A stretch of DNA of 39,344 nucleotides from Ichthyophonus hoferi (taxonomy: Eukaryota > Opisthokonta > Ichthyosporea > Ichthyophonida > Ichthyophonidae): NCBI GenBank assembly GCA_002751075.1, contig NAOQ01000341.1, positions 40,328 to 79,671 of the forward strand. The letters run 5' to 3'. The notes beneath the pieces were generated by a model. That model had not been told where the DNA came from and did not search any database. It was given only the letters and a program-made list of their open reading frames with translations. The position numbers were made by a program, and so were the translations under genes. This document shows, in pieces, positions 23,410-35,996 of the stretch. Every line of letters starts with the position of its first letter. Positions within the stretch are counted from its first letter, which is position 1.

Positions 23410-25339
23410 CAGTAAAGATAATCATTGTCGGCTAATAGATTTACAATATGGAGGAAAACCCTGCTCTATTCTAAAACAATTAAATAAATAACCAGATTAT
23501 CAAGTAGTCTAAATGTATGAAGTATAGTATATTTAAAAGGTATAGAAGTATTTAAATGGTGACAAAACCCGCCTCTCTGCAGTCGTACTGAATAAAGCCT
23601 TGTGACCTTTATTTAACTTACTGTTTTCAATTGGGGCTGTCGTCCATAATAGGTGAAAAAATAACTGCAAGACAATGAGATTAATGGTATATAACAGGTT
23701 GGTGTAGTAATTACAATATACATGGTTGGCTACGTAATACATAAAATACTGTAATAATATTAAAATAGCTTTTAAAAGTGAAATAGTTTATGAAGGTGAA
23801 TATATTTTTTAACTTGTAAATTCTTCTTGTGGATATGTATTTAAATATTAATATCTTCAATCAAATCTGAAAAAGGAATTTTTTTATCTAATCAGGTATT
23901 AACAAAAGTTTCCTTCGTTGGGTCTAAGCCAAATTAAAATTAATCAAATTGCAATACAGATTGAAGTTCACAAACCTGGACCCACAGGATAGCTCAGTGT
24001 TATATTATCTATGAAAGATATTCTGATGGCTTTTCAATTGTAATATATAGAAATTAATCTCATATTTTATCTTAACCAAGAATAATTTGGTTTACATTAT
24101 AACATTGACATGAGTAAAGATAACATGGTCACAATATATATATTCATTTGCAATCTCCACTACATCATCCCAAATTACAATCCAGATGGATCCACTAGGT
24201 AAGTTACAGAGGTTCATTACATGTCAAATCTATCTTTCTTTCTAACGCTTCTACAGTATGCAAAGTTAAATTACAATGACGAGACTTATATTAAGAGAGG
24301 TATTCTAGGGAGACACCGACTTGTTCCTTTTGATTGCTCATATTCCTAATGCTTTTTTCTTTTATTTACCTATGTATTGTTACTTGCTCTTGCTGTCACA
24401 AACTTGGCGACTACTACTAAAGGCTGTTGAGAAAGTAAAATATAAAGCAAATATATTATCCCCTATATATATAATTATATTTCCATATATATATTCTACT
24501 ATATTATGCTGGATTGGATAAAATTAAATTAGAATAGATTAGATTGTAATTGACAGTTGCATTCATTTTACTTCATAGTCCCTTTGCCATTGCAAAATTT
24601 ATATATTCTAGAAAACTAAATTTAATATCTAGCATACTATATATTATATCAATCTGCGGTAGGTAGTTCATGTAACTTGTCCACAGGCTTGGGGTCTCCA
24701 ATTAATTTTTGATTCCTAGATATATGGTTTCTTCTTGGTACTGGAAAGTATTCCAATTCAATTTATTAAGAATTAGCGAGTTCTTAGCTTAAATTCTTTC
24801 ACTGTGTCAGGGCAGTCTATGAAGTCGCGCTCTTATGGGCGCTACTGTATTTACATTTACATATGATTACAACCGGTGGAAGAACAATATACTAGGTCAA
24901 TAATGTTTCTTATTTGGGTGTATGGTAACTGTAATAGTTGTCGTTTTGAATATATGCAATTAGGTCAAAAACGAAAGATTTTGATAAACAAATATTACGT
25001 ACAAGCCATATGATTGCGTTTCAATCTGCGCATATACCTATATGATTGGGTTTCGCTGTGGCTGGCTCAGCGAATAATAAATTGCTATATAATTCTGAAG
25101 TATTTACTGAGGATCCCAAATAGCGGCAAATTAACAGGATGAAGAATTATATTTCTACAGATTATACATCTACATTTCAAATTGTTCCAAACAGAAGATT
25201 TTACCAAAAAAAAAAAAGCTTAAATAATTCTTATCCAATATTAATTTAAATTGACATGTATATGTGTATATGTGAATGGGTACTCTTCCTTTACCTTCAC
25301 ACTTGAGTTGCTATATAGAAGAACCATATTAGGCTAACC
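22759..25339. other. Intergenic: UTP20 3' flank and upstream of tRNA-Ser
   Basis: AT-rich sequence after the UTP20 stop. An AATAAA lies at 23164-23169, about 400 bp downstream, and could be the polyadenylation signal; none is closer. An (AT)n(GT)n microsatellite is at 23366-23409. Open frames here are short and show no known family. Confidence 0.6.
23366..23409. repeat. (AT)n(GT)n microsatellite
   Basis: Pure AT dinucleotide run followed by GTGTGTGTG. Confidence 0.95.
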
Positions 25340-25421
25340 GTCCAGGTGGCCGAGTGGTTAAGGCGTAGGACTGCTAATCCTATGGGCTCTGCCCGCATGG
25401 GTTCAAATCCCATCTTGGACG
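25340..25421 (+). tRNA. tRNA-Ser (anticodon GCT)
   Basis: 82-nt type II tRNA. The acceptor stem GTCCAGG (25340-25346) pairs with CTTGGAC (25414-25420) with one G-T pair, and G25421 is the discriminator. The D arm has the A-box text TGGCCGAGTGGTTAAGG. The anticodon stem TAGGA/TCCTA encloses CTGCTAA, with GCT at 25373-25375. A long variable arm (GGGCTCTGCCC) marks serine. The T arm contains GGTTCAAATCC, the B box. No CCA is encoded, and a T run at 25426-25429 should end RNA polymerase III transcription. No intron. Confidence 0.97.
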
Positions 25422-25931
25422 TTTCTTTTGGGCATAATGTACGTTTTGACTGAACCGAGATATTTCAAATATATTACTTTTTTATATACAATTTGAAGTG
25501 TCAATAACTAGTTAAATAAACCCATTCTGCATAATATTACTAATTATTTACCGTAGGCATATATTGTCAAGGATGGTTGAAGGATGTGATTGATAATTTA
25601 GAAAGATAACACTAGGTCAAGGACACTAGCACTCTTGAGAGTTCTGCATGCAGGACATACATATGTTCCGAGTTTAGAGATGCTCTAAACTTTATACTTT
25701 TCAACTTTAAATGCGTGTAATAAGTATGATCTAACCCACTGTAATTGTAACTGAATACTATACACGTATCCTCTAATGGTTTAATGGTACCAGGCTTTAC
25801 TATTTGGCCTTCTAGTAAAAGAGTAAGGTTGATAAATTTCTACCACTTAAGAATCAAAAGACCTATTATAAACGAACAGTAACACATGCAAATAAATTTT
25901 CTAAAAAAGTTTTTACATATAGATAATTGAG

Positions 25932-25951
25932 AGCCGTCAATGTTGACGGCT
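25932..25951. repeat. Perfect 9-bp inverted repeat with a 2-base loop
   Basis: AGCCGTCAA, TG, TTGACGGCT. It is the only GC-rich hairpin in an AT-rich stretch and is followed about 15 bp later by a T-rich run. The function is unknown. Confidence 0.7.
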
Positions 25952-26451
25952 GGGAACAGTAACTTTATTATTTTTTTACAAATTATTACATAAAGTCATT
26001 TTGAATAAAAGTATTACTTTGACCCTCTCTGTCCTTTTCAAACTGAAACAACAAAGAGGCTTTTATACAAAGTACCCATTTGCTCTGAACTCTAAAATGT
26101 ATGTTCTATTGAATTTTAATTCAAAACAACTCACTCATCATTACCTAAGACAATATCTGACTGGCTTTTGGCTGTTGACATATCAAAACTATTCTATAAG
26201 CTATTTGCCTTAGCAGTACTTAACGGTTAAGTCATCAATTAATAGGAGGAAACATCGTCAACGACTTCCAGTGCAACTTAATTAGTGAATGTAAATATAA
26301 CTAAATACATAAATATATTATCAATATATATATATATATATATATATCCTATCTCTTGTCTAGGCGTAATGAAACTCTTAGCCTAGCCTTAACAAAACTT
26401 AGAATGATATGAAATACTTCTTGTGTAAAACCCTATCCGCCGAGCCGGATT

Positions 26452-27028
26452 NNNNNNNNNNNNNNNNNNNNNNNNNNNNNNNNNNNNNNNNNNNNNNNNN
26501 NNNNNNNNNNNNNNNNNNNNNNNNNNNNNNNNNNNNNNNNNNNNNNNNNNNNNNNNNNNNNNNNNNNNNNNNNNNNNNNNNNNNNNNNNNNNNNNNNNNN
26601 NNNNNNNNNNNNNNNNNNNNNNNNNNNNNNNNNNNNNNNNNNNNNNNNNNNNNNNNNNNNNNNNNNNNNNNNNNNNNNNNNNNNNNNNNNNNNNNNNNNN
26701 NNNNNNNNNNNNNNNNNNNNNNNNNNNNNNNNNNNNNNNNNNNNNNNNNNNNNNNNNNNNNNNNNNNNNNNNNNNNNNNNNNNNNNNNNNNNNNNNNNNN
26801 NNNNNNNNNNNNNNNNNNNNNNNNNNNNNNNNNNNNNNNNNNNNNNNNNNNNNNNNNNNNNNNNNNNNNNNNNNNNNNNNNNNNNNNNNNNNNNNNNNNN
26901 NNNNNNNNNNNNNNNNNNNNNNNNNNNNNNNNNNNNNNNNNNNNNNNNNNNNNNNNNNNNNNNNNNNNNNNNNNNNNNNNNNNNNNNNNNNNNNNNNNNN
27001 NNNNNNNNNNNNNNNNNNNNNNNNNNNN
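26452..27028. other. Assembly gap (577 N)
   Basis: Run of N in intergenic DNA. Unlike the first gap, I see no repeated flank. Confidence 0.99.
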
Positions 27029-29085
27029 AATGTTATAATTATATGTAATTCCTATGTTATATTGTTATGTATGCTGCATGAAATTGCTATGATTGGTGTT
27101 TATTTTGGTTATCCACATAGCTGTATTCAATAACCTAATGGGACCAATCATGAATATTATTATTGGCCAATATAATTCGTGAAAGATTGTAGACTCGCTA
27201 GGATTTTCTGATCTTATCTTGATAGTCTTACATTGTCGTATCCTTATTTGGATGGCACCTCGACAAATCAATTTAAACTACGCTTTTCATTCGGAATTAA
27301 TGGTCTTGCGACATAAGGAGTAAGCTGCAACCAAAAAAACAAAGCATTGAACGCGTTGGTTCCAACGGATCATTTCTGCTATTTCATTAATAGCAAATAG
27401 AAAATAAATAAAATAAGTTATATTTGAATACAAATAATAGAATAAGAACTTATTGTAGCATATTACAAATGTTCCAACAGTATACATACATTATTTTATT
27501 TTTTAGCATTTTAGGAGATATGGCGATTAATGCTAAAATAAAAAAAATACGATGTTGTTGGATATAATCTCAATGACTATAAATATCAAATAAAATTATA
27601 CGATTTCAACTACTCCCAGCTAATAACATATATGACATTCAAATAATAATATTTTAGACCGTATGCTTAATATGTTCCTTTATTTTGTAATTGTAGCAGA
27701 GTACATATTTATGCTATGAAATTTTATTGGGAATAAGAAGTAGAGACAAGAGCGTTTCTGTGACCTATATTTGTTTAGAAGGAGAGGGAATACGAATCGA
27801 AGGGTGTTTTAACGTGCCCCTTTTCATACACGGAGTAGAGCTATGCCAAGACAAATTTTATTATTTATTATTAATAATCAAGTCAGTAGAACTTGTCATG
27901 GGCAAGATGCCTCAACAGTGTTATCTGAGCCCTAAAACGTATAATCTGAAATGGTTTATTCTATAGTTACAAGATCTCTACCATTAGCTGGTTCAATTTT
28001 AATAGATGATCGGTCTCCTTCGATTGCCGTTTTAACACCAATAGATTACACTAACTAATAGGTAACAATGATTGTTAATAATATTAAATGATTATAGCTA
28101 TATGTTGCAAGATCGCTAGCCACAGGCGAGTAAGAGGACACGATTGAAGCTCATACAATAAGGAGGTTGATTCTTGTCATAGTATGCAGCATGTAAAACT
28201 AATACATCAACGAGGAATGAGTTAATTCACCATCTAAATAGGGACATAATAGTATTTAAGTATTGTGATAAGATCAAACAATTCTAGTGGGTCTTTTTGA
28301 TCTATCGTGAGTTGGATTAGCTAATACGGATATTTATGATTGGATCTATTTAAGTTATTGAACTTGTAATATTGGTGCTAACCAGAAAGTTAGCACTGGC
28401 AATAAAACAAAGTATAAAAGAAAAATAAAACTAAATAATAAAGGGGCCGTTCACATTTATATTGGCCTCCGGGTCCACCGGGTATATGGGACAACCCCGC
28501 ATGCATGTGTACATGTACACCTACGAAAACTTTGTCTTCATTTAATTTTTGTTAAACAATATCATAATACATACATATATATAGTATATAGTCCTATTAT
28601 GCAACACTCAATTGGAAACCCCGAAGCCAGTGGATAAATCATTAGAACTACCACATATTGCTGTACTATATAACGAAATACCCAAATTAATTAAATATTA
28701 TTGTTGGAACATGGGTATTATATTACAGTAATTTCCTATTAATTTATTTACTTGTATTATAATATAACATAGATTCAATTTACTCATCATCTGTTTTTAA
28801 ATCAAATAATAGAAATTATCTCTCAATCCTATATAGTAATGATTCAAATTGAAATTAATTCCTGCAGACCATATTTTATAGGTATGCAATTTAGTTTTAC
28901 CATATTAAATATATTTATAATAACATGTATTAACCATTGTGAGGTTTATAAGGGGATATTAGTTTCCATTACACTATAGTCCGCCACCTGACATATGCTA
29001 TTGTCAGAGTAGCAGCTTATAATTAAGATCGGTCATCTTAGGAGGAGTGCCTTATAACATCCTGTTTACTGTAAGTTTCCACCAT

Positions 29086-29157
29086 TCCGAATTGGTCTAG
29101 CGGTTAGGATTCCACGCTTTCACCGTGGCGGCCGGGGTTCGACACCCCGATTCGGAG
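29086..29157 (+). tRNA. tRNA-Glu (anticodon TTC)
   Basis: 72-nt tRNA. The acceptor stem TCCGAAT (29086-29092) pairs perfectly with ATTCGGA (29150-29156), and G29157 is the discriminator. The D arm reads TGGTCTAGCGGTTAGGAT, the standard animal tRNA-Glu A box. The anticodon stem CCACG/CGTGG encloses CTTTCAC, with TTC at 29119-29121. The T arm contains GGGGTTCGACACCCC. No CCA is encoded; a T run at 29161-29165 is the likely polymerase III terminator. Confidence 0.97.
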
Positions 29158-30597
29158 TTATTTTTAATGGTCGCCTGTTGGATTTTACTGGTAGTATTAA
29201 GTTTTACAACTTTCCATAGAACTGGCTCATATATATATAACCTGTTGTTGGATTATTCTTATTAAATAATAAACATCTGATGGATCATGTTTATACATTT
29301 GTAGTTTAGTACTTTATTTAATATATTTGCTTATTACTAGATGAGAAAAGACTTTCGTTCATTGTTAAAATTGATAGGGAGTTTTTGCGAATGGTATGTT
29401 CTTATTAATTCGGAGGTTGCTACTAAAAGTTGACAATTCCATCGATTCAAGGCATCAACTAAAATTTAATTAATCAATATCACCAGATATAATTTTTCAT
29501 AAAGTAATCTTCAATTAGGTTTATGCTTGGATATTAGCTTCTACTCGCAAGTACACCCTTCTTGCTGCATAGATAAACTTTATATTTTGTCAAACATCCT
29601 TCCGGCATTGGGCAAAGATTTCTTTAATACTTGTTTTATCTGAAAGCAGACTTCCGATGGATAATTATATATAGACGCCAGTAATCTCAGTAAATCATAT
29701 ACTACTTATCTCTATGTAAATTGAATATTCTATTGGTCATACTAAATTAACTCGCACGAGGTTATGACCGTGTCAATTAATGACCAGTAAGACTTGGTGT
29801 TTATCAACGTGTGACTATTAAATACTTGGAAATGAATAAATGCCTCAAATTGATCCAGCTATGCAGCAGTGACCCGTGTAGATGGAGCCAATCCCATCTG
29901 TTAATTTTGATGTGATATCATGACGTTTGAAATATAACATAGTATGACTATGGGTGATAATAGGCAATCTATGACACATAAAGCAGTCCGTTTTACATAG
30001 TCCAAAAGCTGTCTTTATCAGTATGGGAACAGTTGTATTTTCCAGAAGAAAAGATCAACAAATATTGCTATATATACAATATAGATAGATAAGTACAACT
30101 ATAGTTACTAGCCTATGTTATATATGTGGCTAGATTTGACAGACATGGTATTGATAGGACAATCAGATAACTATATTTTACATCCTAATTTTAGAAATAT
30201 TAGATAACTAAGCATTATTTTTTACTAAACTTCAGCCTATTTTAATGCATGATTTATCATGATTGGCACCATCAATTATTATAGCTAAGCCAATCTTAAA
30301 ATAGTAAATGCACATCTCATTTTACTGCCCAAAACTGGTACAAATTGAATCAGTCAGAACGTTTATACATTTGGGCGGCAATTCGACATTCTTCTACCCA
30401 TCAATTTTCTGCAATAATCTATATACATTGATTGTTACAAGGTTATGCGTTTTACAATAACCACAATAACAAAGTACCATTTTTAGTAACTATCCAACGG
30501 AAAAAAGTAGGAGTTAAATCTAGCGTGTGATACATCGGGTAAGGCAGTTCTAGAAATCCAACTCAATGACACACGTAGTATATCTATGGACATTTTT
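29158..30597. other. Intergenic downstream of tRNA-Glu and of the minus-strand gene
   Basis: AT-rich DNA that should include the 3' UTR of the minus-strand zinc-knuckle gene. I find no convincing polyadenylation signal and no coding sequence. Confidence 0.6.
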
Positions 30598-33582
30598 TTA
30601 GTAATTAGAAGTTGTCTTGTTAGGACAGGTATTTGAGAAGTGGCCAGGCTTCTTACACACATAGCACACGTTACAGTCCTTGGAACGATGTCCCTGTAGT
30701 TAATAATAGTATTGATACTTAGTTATTTACAACCATTAAAATGGTATTTTGTTAGAGTGATGAGTGAAAAACGAATAATCTTGTATTGATGCATATATAT
30801 TATTGCAGTAAATAAATCAATAGAAAAATGACGAGTTGTAACATAATATATCTCAATCAATGTGTTATTAACACTATGTGATAGATTAATAGGTAATGGA
30901 TATATAGTAGACAGAAAGTGTAGAAATAGGAAAAAAATATACATAAAAAGTTAGTATATACGTATATATAGAAAAAATAGTAGAGTATATCAACATGAGA
31001 AGTATATTTGGAATTTAAATCTTATTAATGATTGGGTAAGGCGTGTAGAAAATTGTAGACATCTACAGAATGGTTCTTACCTCACCACCACACTTGAAAC
31101 ATGAATCAACACTGACGCCATCCTTTAGTTTAGGGCACTCAGTTGCTCTGTGGCCAGGTTGTTGACATCTGAAATACAATATAATACATGTTATTTAAGA
31201 GGGAAACAATGAAGAAAATACATATACAAGTATGCACATACAGAACTATACATGTATTGAAAATTAATAGAAAATAACAAAACACATGAGATAACAGCAT
31301 TAGATACATAGTACATTATATAAATGCATATATCCTTATTATGATGCATTCTTTTCTTACCTGTAGCACACCTGCATGCCAAATGCTCCCTGGGAAGAAC
31401 CACTATAGCTACTACCTGACGAGTACTGGCCTTGGTATCCATACGATCTATAGGTTGTGGATAAATGATTATTCAATAAAAGTTTAAAGCTAAATAGGCT
31501 CATAATTAAATAACCTATGATGTATGTGAAATATTCCGTATCTATAGGCATGTAAAATTGAATATACATATATCACTTGCAAACATATGGTTTATAGTAG
31601 GTACTGGAAGATGAAAAAAGAAAGAGTATAAAAACATACTATATAAATATAGAAAGTAATTGCTATCTTATTAGCAATTATATATCAGCATACACACGAC
31701 TTACAAACCCAATTGATATAGAGTATGGATATAATACTTCCTAGATTTAGAGAGCGTATTTACCAATAGCGAGCATATATTAACTTTTTAAACTAAATAT
31801 CAAAATAAAAAGTAGAAACTACCACAATACCCTTCCAGATCACACGATTTCAGACATTGCCTCTCCTCTAAATATACATTGAACAGATTTTACTTTAGTT
31901 GATAGCAAATTATTATTGGCTTCTACTGAGATAGAAACTTTTAATGGATTGAGCTGAGTGGTTGAATATATATATATATATATACTACAGAAAAAAATTA
32001 ACAAAAATTACATACCCTTGCTGGCCCCAGCCACTTTGAGCTACTCAATGATAATCATCCAATGGCCGAGATAATCCCACCAAGGCAGACCAATGAGTAA
32101 ATTGATTTAAAATTAAAAGCATTTGAATCATGGTCATATGTTTGTTATATATGAAAACTTAAAAGAAAGCTGGCGTCAATGGATGTATAATCTTATCCAT
32201 TTGGTCAATTCAATTTTAACATTTTAAAATACATTTATATTAACCATAAATATCTACAGCGTGAAAAAAAAAAATAAAACAAACAACAGACAAAAAAAAA
32301 AAATAGAATCAATTATCAGGTTAACGTTCCTTGTACTAGATATCGTCATCAACCAACTTACTTTACCGCTTAGGAAAATTTGACTGTATCTGCCCTATTA
32401 AATCAAAACATAGTTACAAGTTAAATGACGTGCAGACACAAACCTACCACTATAAATAGCTAAACATATATATATCCAACACCAACATACACACAGGCTG
32501 CCTCTCTGCCTCTATGCAATGCAACCAACGACTCACTCACCACTCAATCCTCCCATTCCCTGTTGACCTGTATAGTTCTTGCAATCTCTGAACACCACAC
32601 CGTTTACCACCATTCCCCGGGACCCACCCAGACATACAACCATCACTCGTTAGTTGCTACCTTCTCCCAACTGCCACCCCCGCTGTTGCCACACCACCAC
32701 ACCACCATACTGCATACTTATTCATATCTCTATACCTGTATACCTTTCATATAGTTCTTACTTAATACCCTTACCAACTTATTAAATATATACATAACCA
32801 GACAAAAACAAAAACAAAAAAAGCAAAAAACAAAAAAGCAAAAAAACCAAAAAACCAAAAAACCAAACGTCCAATTCAATTAACAATAAAAACCAAAACA
32901 ACAGTTACACACATATCTCAGTGTGTTGCTAAATAAATTAGAACGCAAAAAGTCTAGTGAAGGATAAAGAAATAATAAACATAGTAGGTTTGTATTATAC
33001 ACGTCACACTGCAATTGTCAGGTAAGGATAGGTAATGTATTAAGATTATCATACCATATCCTACCATATCATACCATAGGAAGAGCTATATAAAAGGCAC
33101 ATTTTTATTGATTGGTTATAAATGGTTACAAAGCATAGAAACTGTCTAAATTTAAGGCTAGAATAATACAATATAATAATAACAACATAGATAAATCCAT
33201 ATCTAAATACACATTCTAGTAGATAAGGAAGGAAATACTAGCTATATTAGCTGTTCAGTTATAGTCTATTGGGATAGTACAAGATAATATGAACAGAACA
33301 TAAACAGCAGTAGCATAAAACAAAGGTGAGACCACTAATAATATATATATATATATATAAAATAGAATAGTAATATTAACGCAATATTTTTTTAACAAGT
33401 TAATGTTACATACCTGCCATTATGCCCAAATTGGTGGCATTTATAACAAATTCCACGGGGAATAGTATTAGGACAACGAGATTTGATGTGACCTTTACCG
33501 TGGCAGAGGTAACAGTCCTGACCTCCCTCGATGTTTTTACTATCCCACAGCGAGGTGCACATATGGGCAATATGACCACTAC
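30598..33582 (-). CDS. Exons 4-9: zinc knuckles 1-6 and low-complexity linker
   Basis: Knuckles as read: CYRCGGSGHIAHMC, CYLCHGKGHIKSRC, CYKCHQFGHNGRDC, CYRCQQPGHRATEC, CFKCGGEGHRSKDC, CYVCKKPGHFSNTC. All keep the three Cys, the His and mostly an aromatic second residue, as in CNBP and Gis2. Between knuckles 3 and 4 lies a 43-residue segment (SGWGQQGSYGYQ, YSSGSSYSGSSQ) like FUS-type prion-like sequence. Exon 6 is a 25-nt micro-exon. Exons 5 plus 6 total 72 nt and exon 7 is 87 nt, so either could be skipped in frame, at the cost of a Cys in knuckle 3 or knuckle 4. The protein ends PNKTTSNY. Confidence 0.87.
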
Positions 33583-35436
33583 CTATGTAGAGAGATATGT
33601 ATGGTAGTGGGGATGGGTATGTGTATTAGTATGTGCAAGAGTATATATATGTATATATGAATATATGCATATTACTTGTATAGTTATTTCAAAATTAAGC
33701 CTATGTAGTTCAACATATTATACTAAAAGATATATTTCATTACTGCAGGTTGGTTAGTGGTATATTTGTCTGAGAATATCACAACACTTTGTGTATCAGT
33801 CAACAAAATAAGCAAATAAACACCTACGTATGTAGATCTAATCATTTCATTTCATACATACATATATGCAAACATTTATATATAGACACATCCACATACA
33901 TACAAACATAAATATACATAACAGAACGCAACCAGTTCAATACCAAATTCTCTAGCTTGTTATATAGCTAAGTATAGCCAAGCCAAATAGACAAAAGAGA
34001 GATAAAAAAAACAAAAAAAAAACAAAAAACAAAAAAACAAAAACAAAAACAAGCACATACCACCACAACGATAGCAGTCACCCCTAGTACGTTTGGATTC
34101 ATGATAGTCATCGTCACTGGCGGTTCGCTTAATCCCCATGTTCTCAGAGTGGTGCTCCATTGACGAGCCATGTGATGTGCTGTGTGGTGTGCTTACATCC
34201 GGTGTACAGGACACTAGGTCTGATTTATGGTGGTTAGTGTGTGTGTAGATAGATAGATAGCTAGCTATGAAGGAGAAGACATGAATATACGTATATCAAT
34301 ATGATAGTATAATGGTATGTATGATAGTATTTATGATAGTATTAGAGACAACTGATATTGTCAATGGGTTGGTACAAAATAGTAATAGAATGACGTAGAG
34401 GATATAAGAATATATATATAAACTGTACTACAGTGTATCAGATTGTCTACATATGATTGGATTGAGATGGGGGTAAAGTGTGATAGAAATTAGATTATTG
34501 AGGCAAAGTCACATAGAATGTAAGGAGAAAGATGGGAAAAGATGAAATCACAGCATTGATGTATGATAGAGATATAATATGAGATAAAAAGAGTAGGTGT
34601 ATAGTTTAGTAAACATATGTGTAGGTGTTGCTTTCATATATAGACCACTACAGACAACCCATCCTATCATTTATAGTATCCACAGTAAACTACATAACAA
34701 ACATTTGCCTGAAAACAATAACAACAATCACAATAGTAATAATAATCATAATAATAACAAAACTAATAGCAACATCAACAACCACAATATAACACTAATA
34801 GCTCAGACTATTAGACAATAACCGTTCTAGAGTATATAATATGGTATATAACGTAGTTATGACGTAGTAGAGTGTATGATGCTATTTTGACGACGCTATA
34901 GAGTACCACACCTTTCTTTGACACCACGAGGTATACACGGTCAGACCAACCCCCTTCTGGGGCATGGAACTCATCATTAACTAACTTGACAACACGCATG
35001 GCTTTGGTCTCTTCATTACGATACTATATATGATTTGGATACAGTAAAGAGGTTAGCCAATTATATTCCCACATTTAATTAATATAACTATAATATATAT
35101 ATATACCATTTTTAGTAGTGATAGTATGTTTATAGCAAAGGCTTTATTCAATTATTCAATGCAAAGCATTAAAAAAGCTATTTTTTTTAATTCCACTATA
35201 ATATTTTAAACACCAATTAAAATAGGATTATAAACCAGGTGTAAGGCACATTCCGCACGTTTTGTTGCTTCTGTTTCAATATTAGGTATCGGGGGGGGTG
35301 TGTGTATATATATCCATATATATATATATATATATATTATGTATGCGTGATGTGTCTACATATCCTATTATGCCTAATACCTGTACCCTACAATACTTAG
35401 TCCTATCATAAATATACCCTACTATACATACATACT

Positions 35437-35470
<34 letters not shown>

Positions 35471-35964
35471 AAGGTCCGTGTTAGTATATTATATAGTCAT
35501 TTAAAAATTAGATCAGACATGCTTATGTTTGCTACCAGGTAATGTGGACTACATTTACTTTCTTACGATTATCTATCATGTATATACATGATAATGCTAC
35601 TCTACATGTACTGCGTAGTGTATATACATAATATTCTCATTTGTGTTGTAACACGTTCTATTTCTCTGATCATTATAAAGGCTGTTGTTTAAACATATAC
35701 AACCTAACATTATGCTGCAAAATAATGTGCTAGAACATATATATGTATGATAGGATGTATGTATGGTAGAGTATATTTGTAGTAAGATATATAAACATAA
35801 ACACATACACGCATACATAAAATACATATCACAGGGAAAATACGCTATACTTTGCTCTATTATAATAGACTATACTATAGTATAGTATAATAAATTAAAT
35901 AGAAACCGTACATTTTTTCGTGGTTATGTTTTTTCTATTGACCAAAGCCTCTTTCTATATAAAA

Positions 35965-35996
<32 letters not shown>

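Larger units (their letters stand above)
25422..29085. other. Intergenic between the two tRNA genes, with an N gap
   Basis: AT-rich DNA with no supported protein gene. Open frames at about 26001-26213 and 27727-27966 lack splice context and recognisable composition. Visible structures are a perfect 9-bp inverted repeat at 25932-25951, an (AT)n run near 26322-26347 and a short GC-richer patch with a 14-bp palindrome at 28443-28520. Confidence 0.6.

Noticed and set aside
26001-26213. 70-codon open frame in intergenic DNA
   Set aside because: AT-rich random-like composition with no homology or splice context.
26409-27038. Open frame across the second N gap
   Set aside because: It is nearly all N; the few real codons show nothing.
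27727-27966. 79-codon open frame in intergenic DNA
   Set aside because: No ATG at its start, no splice partners, no recognisable family, and length expected by chance.
32340-32400. Possible extra exon in the zinc-knuckle gene between exons 5 and 6
   Set aside because: It is bounded by AG and GT on the minus strand but its 28-nt length breaks the phase; exons 5 and 6 join perfectly without it.
33422-33607. Plus-strand open frame opposite zinc-knuckle exon 4
   Set aside because: The minus strand encodes three clear knuckle segments here; the plus frame is a shadow.
34597-34821. Asn-rich open frame on the plus strand
   Set aside because: It is an AAT/AAC/CAA simple repeat inside an intron of the minus-strand gene.
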